The notes beneath the pieces are model-generated. The model ran no database searches. It saw only the letters and a program-made list of their open reading frames with translations, and had not been told where the DNA came from. From NCBI GenBank assembly GCA_022565635.1, contig JAIUMH010000002.1, positions 1 through 57,502 on the forward strand: a stretch of DNA of 57,502 bases. The letters run 5' to 3'. Below are positions 39,934 through 48,263 of this stretch, piece by piece; the first letter of the stretch is position 1, and each line of letters starts with the position of its first letter. The translations under genes were made by a program, and so were the position numbers. Source of the stretch: Flavobacteriaceae bacterium (GTDB lineage Bacteria; Bacteroidota; Bacteroidia; Flavobacteriales; Flavobacteriaceae).

Positions 39934-40926
39934 ATGAAAAAATATTTTTTTATAGCCTCACTAGTCTTTTTATTTATCTCTTGTAATGACGGAGATGAAA
40001 TAGTTTCAAACTTTGATTTTGACCAAGAAACAAGTTTAAATTTATGCAGTTCTGGCAGTGAAAATGTGCTTCACTTCATCAACTCAGAAACCAATGAAGC
40101 TATTTCATTTAGGTTTCAGCGTGCTGGGTTTGACGGTAAGTTTTCTGGTTTATGTCCTCCTGAACCCATTGAAATTGATATTAACAGTAGCAACGAAATA
40201 GTTTACAGAAGGCTTTCTGGCTCCATCAATTCTGCTGCATATTTCTGCCAACAAGTACCACCAAGCCAACCGAGAGTTGTAGAAGAATTTAGAAGTACAT
40301 CGGGAGGAAAAGCAACCTTGTTTTTTGGTATTCAGAGCCAGGATGATAACGACGGAGTTCCAGCTCAACTTGAAGACTTAAACGGAAACGGCAATTTATT
40401 TGATGACGACAGTGATGGAGACGGTATTCCTAACTTTTTAGACACTGATGATGATAATGACAACGTACCAACAGCCGTAGAAATTATAGATGAATTTGGA
40501 AATTCACCCAACAATCCAGATAATGCTTTTGATTTTGTTGATTTTGACGGAGATGGAATTCCTAATTACTTAGATGAAGATGATGATGGTGACGGTGTAA
40601 TAAGCAGATATGAAGACCTGAATGCTTTTGATGAGTTAGACGATGATGGAAATCCTATTCTGAACCCTCAAACTGCGGTAAACGAACAAGGGGTACCACA
40701 TTATCTTAATCCAGAAATTTCAGAAGAATTAGTAATCGACTTGTATCGTCCTAATGTAATTACTAGAACTTTTAGAGTTCAAGTAGTTATTGAAAACGTA
40801 TCTTTACAACGTGCAGATGGAGAGCAAACCATTACTTTTGGAGTACTGCAATTAGGAAACTATCAAGTTACCTCTAATAATGAAGTTTTAGAAATGACTT
40901 TTGAACCTTCTCAGCCCTGTGATTAA
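39934..40926 (+). CDS. lipoprotein with thrombospondin type 3-like Ca-binding repeats
   Basis: A 330-residue protein with a lipoprotein signal (MKKYFFIASLVFLFISC, lipid Cys at 17) followed by the acidic NDGDE, which favours surface export. Residues of about 145-230 carry Asp-rich calcium-binding-like repeats: DDNDGVPAQLEDLNGNG, DDDSDGDGIPNFLDTDDDND, DFDGDGIPNYLDEDDDGDG (each a DxDxDG type loop). Flanking parts are beta-rich and lack an assigned family. It is monocistronic; its stop codon overlaps the convergent thioesterase gene by four bases. Confidence 0.8.
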   Translation: MKKYFFIASLVFLFISCNDGDEIVSNFDFDQETSLNLCSSGSENVLHFINSETNEAISFRFQRAGFDGKFSGLCPPEPIEIDINSSNEIVYRRLSGSINSAAYFCQQVPPSQPRVVEEFRSTSGGKATLFFGIQSQDDNDGVPAQLEDLNGNGNLFDDDSDGDGIPNFLDTDDDNDNVPTAVEIIDEFGNSPNNPDNAFDFVDFDGDGIPNYLDEDDDGDGVISRYEDLNAFDELDDDGNPILNPQTAVNEQGVPHYLNPEISEELVIDLYRPNVITRTFRVQVVIENVSLQRADGEQTITFGVLQLGNYQVTSNNEVLEMTFEPSQPCD

Positions 40927-41336
40927 TCAAATTCAATACGCTTAAATGCTTCTAAAATATAAGAAGGACATTTGATTGGTTTTCTTGTTACTGCGTCAAC
41001 AAAGACTAAAGTAGTACTTCCAGAAGTCACTAATTGATCATCTTCATTAAAAATTCTGTATACAAATTGAATTTTTACGTCAGGTAATTTTTTTAGCGAT
41101 GTGTTAACAAATATATTTTCACCAAATTTAATAGGTCTGTGGTATTTAATTTGCAAATCATACACGGGCAACATCACTCCCTCTTGTTCCATTTTATGGT
41201 AATGAATATGGAATTGATTTAACCAATCTAAGCGTCCTATTTCAAAATATTGCGCATATATGGAATGGTGAACAACACCCATTTGGTCTGTTTCTGCGTA
41301 ACGCACAGCTATTTTGCTTACTGAATTATTATTCAT
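40923..41336 (-). CDS. acyl-CoA thioesterase, YbgC/FadM-type hotdog fold
   Basis: A 137-residue single hotdog-fold enzyme that hydrolyses acyl-CoA thioesters in the cytosol. VRYAETDQMGVVHHSIYAQYFEIGRLDWL holds the family signature, with the catalytic Asp in ETDQMG (shown as the key motif). IKYHRPIKFGENI and FNEDDQLVTSGSTTLVFVD are the matching strands. The start at ATG 41336 gives the usual length; longer in-frame starts exist upstream (to 41438) but add a non-conserved segment. It is divergent from dnaA, 163 bases away. Confidence 0.88.
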   Translation of the reverse strand: MNNNSVSKIAVRYAETDQMGVVHHSIYAQYFEIGRLDWLNQFHIHYHKMEQEGVMLPVYDLQIKYHRPIKFGENIFVNTSLKKLPDVKIQFVYRIFNEDDQLVTSGSTTLVFVDAVTRKPIKCPSYILEAFKRIEFD

Positions 41337-41499
41337 TTTATCGATTTTAAATTTGGTCATCTTACACGCATGTAGTATGGCGAAAAAATAATTAAAAATC
41401 AAGGGTAAATTCATTTTTTTATTAGACAATTTGTTCACATATTTGTATCTCCAAAAAAATTAGTTTACAATTTATTAACTTTAAAACAGAGAGCAAGTT

Positions 41500-42927
41500 A
41501 TGACAAAAGATGCGGTTACAGTATGGACAAATTGTCTTCAGTTTATAGAAGATAATATTACTCCGCATTTGTTTGACACTTGGTTTAAACCCATACAACC
41601 TGTCAAATTAGAGAATTCATCTTTGAGTATTCAAGTGCCTTCAAAATTCTTTTTTGAGTGGCTAGAGGAACATTATGCAGAACTTTTAAAAGTTGCTTTA
41701 AGAAAGGAATTAGGAAGGAATGCCAAATTAGTTTACAACATTAAAATGGAAAATAAGCGTGGATCTACCCCAGCTTATACAGAAAACATTCCTAGTACCA
41801 AACGAAAGAAAATTGACTTTCAGGACGTTGACAACAAAAAGGGAAACAGACCAGAGTTAAAAAATCCTTTTGTTATTCCTGGTATCAAAAACTTAAAAAT
41901 AGATTCGCAACTTAATTCTAATTATAATTTTGATAATTTTTTAGAAGGTGAATCTAACCGATTAGCGCGATCTGCAGGAAGAGCAGTTGCCAACAAACCC
42001 GGAGGTACTTCCTTTAATCCTTTACTTGTATTTGGCGGGAGTGGGCTTGGAAAAACACACCTTGCTCATGCCATTGGAGTTGATATTAAAGAGAAATATC
42101 CTGAAAAAACGGTTTTGTATATTTCATCAGAAAAATTTACTCAACAATTTATTGATTCTGTTACCAAACGCAACAACAGAAATGATTTTATTCATTTTTA
42201 CCAGTTAGTTGATGTTTTAATTGTAGATGATATTCAGTTACTTTCTGGAAAAGCTGGAACACAAGAAGCTTTCTTTCACATCTTTAATCACTTGCATCAA
42301 AACGGTAAACAGGTAATTTTGACCAGTGATAAGGCTCCTGTTGATATGCAAGAAATAGAACAGCGCTTGTTATCTAGGTTTAAGTGGGGTTTATCTGCAG
42401 AATTACAAGCCCCAGATTATGAAACTAGAGTAAGTATTATTCAATCTAAGCTGTATAGAGATGGTGTGGAAATGCCTCAAGAAATTATTGAATATTTAGC
42501 TGAAAACGTAAAGCATAACATAAGAGAATTAGAAGGCGCCATTATATCCTTAATAGCACATTCATCCTTTAGTAGAAAAGAAATTGATTTAGAGTTAGCT
42601 GAGCGTGTTGTAGGTAACTTTGTTAGAAAAACAAAAAAAGAACTTTCCATAGATCAAATACAGAAAGTAGTAAGTGAATATTTTGATATGGATGTAAGTA
42701 CGCTTCAGTCTAAAACTAGAAAAAGACATATTGTTCAGGCTAGACAAATTGCCATGTATTTCTCCAAAAAAATGACCAAATCATCACTTGCCAACATAGG
42801 CAAAGAGATTGGAAAAAGAGATCATGCAACTGTACTACATGCATGCAAAACGGTAGACAATTTAAAATCTACCGATAAAAATTTCAATAAATATGTTGAA
42901 GACTTACAAATCAAATTAAAATCTTAG
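41500..42927 (+). CDS. dnaA: chromosomal replication initiator DnaA
   Basis: DnaA binds origin DnaA boxes and opens the duplex. It has 475 residues. Domain I (about 1-80, WTNCLQFIEDNITPHLFDTWFKP), a short charged linker, AAA+ domain III with Walker A GGSGLGKT (179-186), Walker B VLIVDDIQLLSGK and the box VII region are all present. Domain IV (about 370-475) holds the DNA-binding signature IGKRDHATVLHACKTV. No dnaN lies next to it. DnaA-box-like clusters were not found in the flanking gaps; only one loose match, TTGTTCACA at 41431-41439, is seen. Confidence 0.98.
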   Translation: MTKDAVTVWTNCLQFIEDNITPHLFDTWFKPIQPVKLENSSLSIQVPSKFFFEWLEEHYAELLKVALRKELGRNAKLVYNIKMENKRGSTPAYTENIPSTKRKKIDFQDVDNKKGNRPELKNPFVIPGIKNLKIDSQLNSNYNFDNFLEGESNRLARSAGRAVANKPGGTSFNPLLVFGGSGLGKTHLAHAIGVDIKEKYPEKTVLYISSEKFTQQFIDSVTKRNNRNDFIHFYQLVDVLIVDDIQLLSGKAGTQEAFFHIFNHLHQNGKQVILTSDKAPVDMQEIEQRLLSRFKWGLSAELQAPDYETRVSIIQSKLYRDGVEMPQEIIEYLAENVKHNIRELEGAIISLIAHSSFSRKEIDLELAERVVGNFVRKTKKELSIDQIQKVVSEYFDMDVSTLQSKTRKRHIVQARQIAMYFSKKMTKSSLANIGKEIGKRDHATVLHACKTVDNLKSTDKNFNKYVEDLQIKLKS

Positions 42928-43237
42928 GTTAGCTTGATGTTTTAAACATACAGGTTCTCACTGAAATAATTAAAATACGCAAGTCTTACTATAATTCATC
43001 AACTACTTCAAAGGATAAGGAGTTTGATTAAGCTAAGCTAATTGAGTAGTTACGCTATCATAATTGTGAAGTAAAGGAGTGTAAATCGACTTAAATTTGA
43101 TTTGAAAAATTAGTTAAAAAGAATCGATTGAAATCAAGCTAGGTGTGTATTTTTATTGGTAAAGTAGAATGTTTACGCATGTTGAAAAAACCAACTACCC
43201 TGGTAAGTCTGATTTCTATAAATTATAAATATTCAAA
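42928..43237. other. gene-free stretch between dnaA and the phosphatase gene
   Basis: These 310 bases hold no open frame of note. No DnaA box, clear terminator or exact promoter element was recognised. The composition resembles ordinary AT-rich intergenic DNA of this genome. Confidence 0.5.
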
Positions 43238-43693
43238 ATGAAAAAAATACTCATGGTTTGTCTTGGAAACATATGCAGGTCTCCACTTGCAGAAGGAATC
43301 TTGAAATCTAAAGTGAACAATACGAAAGTATATGTAGATTCTGCGGGGACTTCTGCAACTCATCAAGGAGAGCTTCCCGACCCGAGGTCTATTGAAGTAG
43401 CTCAAAAGCATGGCATTGACATCACCGACCAAAGAAGCAGACCTTTTTCAAAAGAAGATTTTTCAAAATTTGATTTGATTTATGTAATGGATCAATCTAA
43501 CTTAAACAATGTTTTACATCTATCCTCTACCACTGAAGACAAAAGCAAGGTTAAATTGATTATGGATGAGCTTCTTCCTAACGAAGGTCAAGAAGTACCC
43601 GACCCTTATTATGGTGGAGAACAAGGATTTGAAAATGTATATCAAATGCTAGATAAAGCATGCGAAAAAATAAGTTTAAAAATTGGTGATTAA
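43238..43693 (+). CDS. low-molecular-weight protein-tyrosine phosphatase
   Basis: A 151-residue cytosolic phosphatase. The P-loop is CLGNICRS, with Cys8 and Arg14 in the CX5R(S) signature. The general-acid Asp is in VPDPYYGG near residue 123, and the Tyr pair typical of the family follows it. These enzymes remove phosphate from tyrosine kinases or sugars; the substrate is unknown here. It is followed after 80 bases by the RsmI-like gene on the same strand. Confidence 0.95.
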   Translation: MKKILMVCLGNICRSPLAEGILKSKVNNTKVYVDSAGTSATHQGELPDPRSIEVAQKHGIDITDQRSRPFSKEDFSKFDLIYVMDQSNLNNVLHLSSTTEDKSKVKLIMDELLPNEGQEVPDPYYGGEQGFENVYQMLDKACEKISLKIGD

Positions 43694-43773
43694 AATCCAT
43701 TAGTAGCATTTACTAGCAGAAGATTGAATATAGATATATGTTCATTAAAGTAGTAGTTAATTAAAAGTTTACA

Positions 43774-44508
43774 ATGAAAGCACCCCATACAGCATCAACT
43801 TTTGGAAAGTTATATTTAATCCCTACCCGATTAGGAGAACAACCGCCTTTAGAAGTTCTTCCACTTTCAATTCGAAAAATAATTAACGACGTAGATACCT
43901 ATATAGTTGAAAATGAAAAAGTAGCTAGGGCATTCATTAAAAAAATTACTCCTACTAAATCTCAAGCCGACTTAGAAATATTCACATTAAATAAATTTAG
44001 TCAAGATATTGAAATACCAGAAATGTTAGCCCCCTGTTTACAAGGAGTTAACGTTGGCTTAATGTCTGATGCTGGTTGTCCAGGAATTGCTGATCCCGGA
44101 GCTAAAGCAGTGGGAGTTGCTCACCAAAAAGGCATACAAGTTGTTCCATTAGTTGGTCCTTCATCTATACTTTTGGCACTAATGTCTAGTGGTATGAATG
44201 GTCAAAACTTTGCATTTAATGGTTACTTGCCTATTGACAAAAACCAATGTAAAAGCAAGATTAAATCTTTAGAAAAAAGGTCTCAACTAGAGAATCAAAC
44301 TCAAATTATTATTGAAACGCCATACCGAAATGAATCGGTTTTAAAAACACTTTTAAGCACGCTTCACCCAACTACACATTTGACTATTGCGTGTGATATT
44401 ACATTAAATTCAGAATTTATTTTAACCCGAACAATAGCTGAGTGGAAATCTTCACAAATACCAGAAATTCATAAAAAACCATGTGTATTTGTATTTCACA
44501 ATCAGTAA
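43774..44508 (+). CDS. RsmI-like SAM-dependent methyltransferase (tetrapyrrole methylase fold)
   Basis: A 244-residue protein. GKLYLIPTRLG at the N-terminus, SDAGCPGIADPGAKAV (SAM-site loop) and PLVGPSSILLALMSSGMNGQNFAFNGYLP match the RsmI group, which 2-O-methylates C1402 of 16S rRNA. The length is short of the 280 or so residues of E. coli RsmI, and the N-terminal GNLGD-like motif is altered. Bacteroidota often carry such a shorter homolog; whether it acts on rRNA is open. Confidence 0.85.
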   Translation: MKAPHTASTFGKLYLIPTRLGEQPPLEVLPLSIRKIINDVDTYIVENEKVARAFIKKITPTKSQADLEIFTLNKFSQDIEIPEMLAPCLQGVNVGLMSDAGCPGIADPGAKAVGVAHQKGIQVVPLVGPSSILLALMSSGMNGQNFAFNGYLPIDKNQCKSKIKSLEKRSQLENQTQIIIETPYRNESVLKTLLSTLHPTTHLTIACDITLNSEFILTRTIAEWKSSQIPEIHKKPCVFVFHNQ

Positions 44509-44513
44509 ATAAG

Positions 44514-44837
44514 CTAAACTAAAACAACTTCTTTTATTAAGGATTGGTCTAAAGCTTCATTAAGATTTGTCTTAATTTTTGATTTACCGTAAGAAAGTTC
44601 TTCTCTTAAAGTTGAAGAACTTAGTTTTACAATTAGTTTTCCCCTCCTTAAATAAATGCTTTGCGTGTATTGAGCAATGGCGGGTCCCATTACAGATTCC
44701 CAAGTTTCTTTTAACCTAATCTCCTCAAAACCAGAAGACAACTTTTTTAATTGTTTAAATTTCTGAAGTACTTCTCCAATAGATTGTTCGCTTGCAAAGC
44801 GAGATTTTATTTCGTCCTTACCTCTATTCTTTTTCAT
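44514..44837 (-). CDS. DUF721 / DciA-like protein
   Basis: A 107-residue basic protein. SIGEVLQKFKQL, the ETWESVMGPAIAQYTQSIYLRRGKL region and KLSSSTLREELSYGK follow the DUF721 pattern. DciA of this family is a loader or regulator of the replicative helicase DnaB in bacteria without DnaC/DnaI. It is the last gene of a recF operon on the minus strand, as in many bacterial genomes. Its start lies inside the upstream lipoprotein gene, overlapping by 14 bases. Confidence 0.88.
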   Translation of the reverse strand: MKKNRGKDEIKSRFASEQSIGEVLQKFKQLKKLSSGFEEIRLKETWESVMGPAIAQYTQSIYLRRGKLIVKLSSSTLREELSYGKSKIKTNLNEALDQSLIKEVVLV

Positions 44838-45246
44838 CTAAATTAATTTTTTCAAATCTGTGATATGTAAAAATCAAACCCGATTTACTTTTCACTTTCA
44901 TTTGTTGTTCTGTTAACTCAAAAACCGCTTCAGTTCTAGAATCATAAGCCGTTTCAAAATGCAAAAAAAGAGTATCTTTTGTTTCTTCAACCCTAAACAC
45001 TTCTTGGTCTTCACTCACTTTAAAAGTACCCTTTATAGTTGGCTTAGCTTTTTTTCTAATCCCTTTATTATCTGTTAATTGATAAAAATCAACCGTCTCT
45101 ACAAAATCATACTGCTTTACGGCACCTTTAGGGTTTTGAGCTTCTTTAATTTCCCAGTAGCCAGAAATTAAACTTTTGTTTCCTAGTTCATTTTGTTGGC
45201 AACTAGCAAGAATAAAAATCAATAAACTTAGTAATGTAATCCTCAT
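44824..45246 (-). CDS. hypothetical lipocalin-like lipoprotein
   Basis: A 140-residue protein. A lipoprotein signal (MRITLLSLLIFILASC, lipid Cys at 16) is followed by QQNELGNKSLISGYWEIKEAQNP, reminiscent of small lipocalin-like proteins that open with a GxW motif. The rest is beta-rich (TVDFYQLTDNKGI, TLFLHFETAY, GLIFTYHRFEKI). The function is unknown. It sits between recF (6 bases upstream) and the DciA-like gene (14-base overlap), an odd place for an envelope protein. Confidence 0.75.
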   Translation of the reverse strand: MRITLLSLLIFILASCQQNELGNKSLISGYWEIKEAQNPKGAVKQYDFVETVDFYQLTDNKGIRKKAKPTIKGTFKVSEDQEVFRVEETKDTLFLHFETAYDSRTEAVFELTEQQMKVKSKSGLIFTYHRFEKINLDEKE

Positions 45247-45252
45247 TGTATT

Positions 45253-46338
45253 TTAGTTTAAATAAATCATTTTATAATTAGAAGTATTTTCTTTCACCAC
45301 TTTTTCTGTCCGTTCAGCGTGAGTATCAGAAATAAAAAGCTGTCCTAAATCATCTCTCATTATCATGGAAATTATTTGGGTGACTCTATTTTCGTCTAAC
45401 TTGTCAAAAACATCATCAAGCAACAAAATAGGTTTTATTCCTTTTAAGTTTCTTAAAAAATCAAATTGAGCAAACTTTAGAGCAATTAAAAAAGACTTTT
45501 GTTGTCCCTGAGATCCAAATTTTTTAATAGGAAAATCATTCAATTGAAAAACCAAATCATCCTTATGAATTCCAAGGGTAGAATATTGCTTTTTTAAATC
45601 GTCTTTAAGTGCCTGTTTAAGCAATTGCAAATAAGAAGTTTCATTGACCCGAGTTTTGTAGGTCAAATCAATTTTTTCAGTAGCATTCCCACTAATATCA
45701 ACATACCGCTTCTTCAATAAAGGCAAGTAATTATCAAGAAATTCGTTTCTTTTGTTCAAAATATACGTACCATACTTTGCCAGTTGTTCATCGTAAACAT
45801 CTATATTTTCTTGATTAAAGGTTCTATTAACTGCAAAAAACTTCAGTAGCGCATTTCGTTGGCTTAAAACCTTATTGTAATTGAGTAGGGATTGTAAATA
45901 TTTAGAACTAGACTGAGCTATAATACCATCTATAAATTTTCTACGAACTTCGCTTCCTTCAGTAATTAAATCACGGTCTGAAGGTGAAATAATTACTAAA
46001 GGAATATGACCTACGTGGTCAGAAATACGGTCATATACCTTACCGTTTTTTTTAATCACTTTTTTCTGACCTTTCTTTACCGAAAGGATAATTCTCTCCT
46101 CTTTTTCAGTAAAATCAAATGTTCCATCAATCACAAAAAAATCATTTCCATGCCTAATGTTCTGGCTAGTAATGGGGTTGAAATAACTTTTACCAAATGC
46201 CAAAGCGTAAATGCTATCTAAGGCATTTGTTTTACCCACACCATTTTTACCTACAAAGCAATTTACATGAGCATCAAATTTAAAATCTGCTTGTTCAATA
46301 TTTTTGAAATTAAGTAAACTTAATCGTTTTAAAATCAT
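45253..46338 (-). CDS. recF: DNA replication and repair protein RecF
   Basis: An SMC-like ATPase that helps load RecA at gaps. It has 361 residues. The N-terminus KRLSLLNFKNIEQADFKF leads to Walker A GKNGVGKT (30-37). SPSDRDLITEGSEVRRKFIDGII is the RecF signature region, GSQGQQKSFLIALKFAQF the ABC signature and PILLLDDVFDKLDENR the Walker B/D-loop. It is the first gene of the minus-strand recF / lipoprotein / DciA-like operon, divergent from the TPR protein gene. Confidence 0.97.
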   Translation of the reverse strand: MILKRLSLLNFKNIEQADFKFDAHVNCFVGKNGVGKTNALDSIYALAFGKSYFNPITSQNIRHGNDFFVIDGTFDFTEKEERIILSVKKGQKKVIKKNGKVYDRISDHVGHIPLVIISPSDRDLITEGSEVRRKFIDGIIAQSSSKYLQSLLNYNKVLSQRNALLKFFAVNRTFNQENIDVYDEQLAKYGTYILNKRNEFLDNYLPLLKKRYVDISGNATEKIDLTYKTRVNETSYLQLLKQALKDDLKKQYSTLGIHKDDLVFQLNDFPIKKFGSQGQQKSFLIALKFAQFDFLRNLKGIKPILLLDDVFDKLDENRVTQIISMIMRDDLGQLFISDTHAERTEKVVKENTSNYKMIYLN

Positions 46339-46499
46339 AGGATTATAAAATCAGGTATATAGATTTCTAAAAATTTAAAATTAGTCAATATTCAAAGAAC
46401 AAAGCAAAATTTGAAGTGAAAATAATTGAAAATAACAGAAATGAAAAAAGGAATAGAACTTCATAAAAGACTTTTACTAACAATTTCTGAGTAAATTGA

Positions 46500-46528
46500 T
46501 TGATTTATTAATAAAAATTCTATTTTTG
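46500..46528 (+). promoter_or_regulatory. promoter of the TPR protein / ribH operon
   Basis: TTG at 46500-46502 and TATTTTTG at 46521-46528, 18 bases apart, match the Bacteroidota promoter pattern. The start codon is 23 bases further downstream. Confidence 0.6.
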
Positions 46529-46550
46529 CGGGTCAATAAAAAAAACAAAG

Positions 46551-47324
46551 ATGGCAACATATAATAAAAGAGGTTATAAGCCGAAAAATAAAAAGGAGAG
46601 AGAAGAAAAAGTAGTTGAAGAATCTACAACTGCAGAAGTATTTGACTCACTTGATGAAAAAGCTAACAAAACCGAAGAATTTATAAGCAAATACCAAAAA
46701 TCAATTCTTGGTGGCGTTGTTGTAATTGCCGTTGTAGCTTTAGGGTATTTGGGATATCAAAACCTTGTTTTAGCTCCTAAAGAAATTGAAGCTTCTGAAG
46801 AAATTGTTCAAGCACAACGATTTTTTGATAATGCAATGGAAGCTGATACCAAGAAAATGAAAGACTCACTTTTTGGTTTAGCACTTAATGGAGGTAGAAG
46901 CAAACTTGGATTTCTAGATATAGCAGATTCATACGGAAGCACAAAGGCAGGAAAACTTGCTCATTATTATGCAGGCATGGCTTTTCTTGAATTAAAAGAT
47001 TTCAAAAACGCCATTTCTCATTTAGATCAATTTAAATCTGACGATAAAATTTTAAGCGCAATGGCACTAGGAGCCATAGGAGATGCTTTTTTAGAATTAG
47101 ATCAAAAGGCTGAAGCTGTAAGTTATTTTGAAAAAGCGGCAAAACAAAATCCAAACAACTTTGTTTCGCCTAAGTTTCATTTAAAGGCGGCTCAAACAGC
47201 TATTGCATTAAACGAAATAGACAAAGCAGAAAAGCACTTGAAGCAGATTAAAAATAAATTCCCTAATTCTGAAGAAGCAAAGAAAGTAGATATCTTCTTA
47301 GGAAAGGCTCAGGCTTTAAAATAA
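46551..47324 (+). CDS. membrane-anchored tetratricopeptide repeat protein (YfgM-like)
   Basis: A 257-residue protein. A charged N-terminus (NKRGYKPKNKKEREEK) precedes one membrane segment (about 50-72, ILGGVVVIAVVALGYLGYQ), so the rest faces the periplasm. TPR-like helices follow (GKLAHYYAGMAFLELKDFKNA; ALGAIGDAFLELDQKAEAVSYF; AQTAIALNEIDKAEKHLKQI). The layout resembles E. coli YfgM, an accessory of the Sec translocon and chaperone network. It begins the operon with ribH, 6 bases downstream. Confidence 0.8.
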   Translation: MATYNKRGYKPKNKKEREEKVVEESTTAEVFDSLDEKANKTEEFISKYQKSILGGVVVIAVVALGYLGYQNLVLAPKEIEASEEIVQAQRFFDNAMEADTKKMKDSLFGLALNGGRSKLGFLDIADSYGSTKAGKLAHYYAGMAFLELKDFKNAISHLDQFKSDDKILSAMALGAIGDAFLELDQKAEAVSYFEKAAKQNPNNFVSPKFHLKAAQTAIALNEIDKAEKHLKQIKNKFPNSEEAKKVDIFLGKAQALK

Positions 47325-47330
47325 AACTTT

Positions 47331-47837
47331 ATGGCTACTGAAGGAAACAATTTATCTGATTTTGACAAGTCAACTTTACCAGAGGCTAAGGATTTTAAGA
47401 TTGGCGTTGTGGTATCAGAATGGAATCCCGATGTTACAGAAAACTTATTTCAAGGGGCTTTTGATGCGCTTATTGAAGTTGGTGTAATCAAGGAAAACAT
47501 AGTTCGGTGGAATGTACCCGGAAGCTTTGAGTTGATTTACGGATGTAAAAAAATGGCTGAAAGTTTTGATATGTTGGATGCTATAATTGCCGTTGGTAAT
47601 GTAATACAAGGAGAAACCAAACATTTTGATTTTGTATGTCAAGGAGTTACACAAGGAATAAGACAACTTAATGTAGAAGGAGAAATACCTGTTCTATTTT
47701 GCGTACTTACAGATAACCACAAACAACAAAGTTTAGATAGAGCTGGAGGAAAACACGGAAACAAAGGAACCGAAGCAGCAATTGCAGCTATAAAAATGGC
47801 TGCACTTAAAAAAAATTCAAAATTTTTTAAATCCTAA
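47331..47837 (+). CDS. ribH: 6,7-dimethyl-8-ribityllumazine synthase
   Basis: The enzyme makes the lumazine precursor of riboflavin from ribityl-aminouracil and dihydroxybutanone phosphate, as a 60-mer or pentamer in the cytosol. It has 168 residues. Motifs are VVSEWNPDVTENL, VPGSFELIYG, VGNVIQGETKHFDFVCQGV, and DNHKQQSLDRAGGKHGNKG with the catalytic His and phosphate site. No FMN riboswitch is visible upstream, since it is second in the operon behind the TPR gene. Confidence 0.97.
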   Translation: MATEGNNLSDFDKSTLPEAKDFKIGVVVSEWNPDVTENLFQGAFDALIEVGVIKENIVRWNVPGSFELIYGCKKMAESFDMLDAIIAVGNVIQGETKHFDFVCQGVTQGIRQLNVEGEIPVLFCVLTDNHKQQSLDRAGGKHGNKGTEAAIAAIKMAALKKNSKFFKS

Positions 47838-47966
47838 AATTGCAATATCTTAAAAAATTGAAATAGTTTTTTTAGTCGCTTTATAAATCCTTACTTTTAT
47901 CTTTTGAAGTCATTTAATTTTTGATTCCAAAAGATTTTTTTTTAATATCAACAGAAGATAAAGGTT

Positions 47967-48260
47967 ATGAAATTCAAAGGGTTTAAATTACCAAGAAATC
48001 AGCGGTATAACTACACACCCCGTTACTATAAAGGAAAGGAAGAAGGAAATATTTATGATTTTGATTCCAAATTCAATAAGTATAAAAACACTACCAACCA
48101 GGTTGATTTTGGTGCGCAATGGGCCGTTGATCGAAAAAACAGCAGACATCGTGGAAACCGTTCTATTAACCGAAGAGTCTTGTACATTGCTGGGATATTA
48201 ATTTTTATTTTTTTGTGGATAATTGATTTTGATTTATCTATATTTAATGGCTTGTTTTAA
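47967..48260 (+). CDS. small membrane protein between ribH and mutL
   Basis: A 97-residue protein of unknown function. The first 70 residues are basic, Tyr/Asn-rich and hydrophilic (RNQRYNYTPRYYKGKEEGN). One membrane segment follows at about 73-90 (LYIAGILIFIFLWIIDF). Homologs next to ribH are sometimes named as riboflavin synthase beta subunit in flavobacterial annotations, but nothing in the sequence supports an enzyme of that kind. It is separated by 129 bases from ribH and 3 bases from mutL, so it probably belongs to the mutL-rhomboid operon. Confidence 0.75.
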   Translation: MKFKGFKLPRNQRYNYTPRYYKGKEEGNIYDFDSKFNKYKNTTNQVDFGAQWAVDRKNSRHRGNRSINRRVLYIAGILIFIFLWIIDFDLSIFNGLF

Positions 48261-48263
48261 TTT

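Noticed and set aside
41337-41499. Possible replication origin beside dnaA
   Set aside because: Only one loose DnaA-box match (TTGTTCACA at 41431) and no AT-rich 13-mer array with boxes; the downstream gap 42928-43237 has none.
46787-47837. Riboflavin (FMN) riboswitch controlling ribH
   Set aside because: ribH is 6 bases after the TPR gene and no FMN-aptamer-like sequence is seen before either gene.
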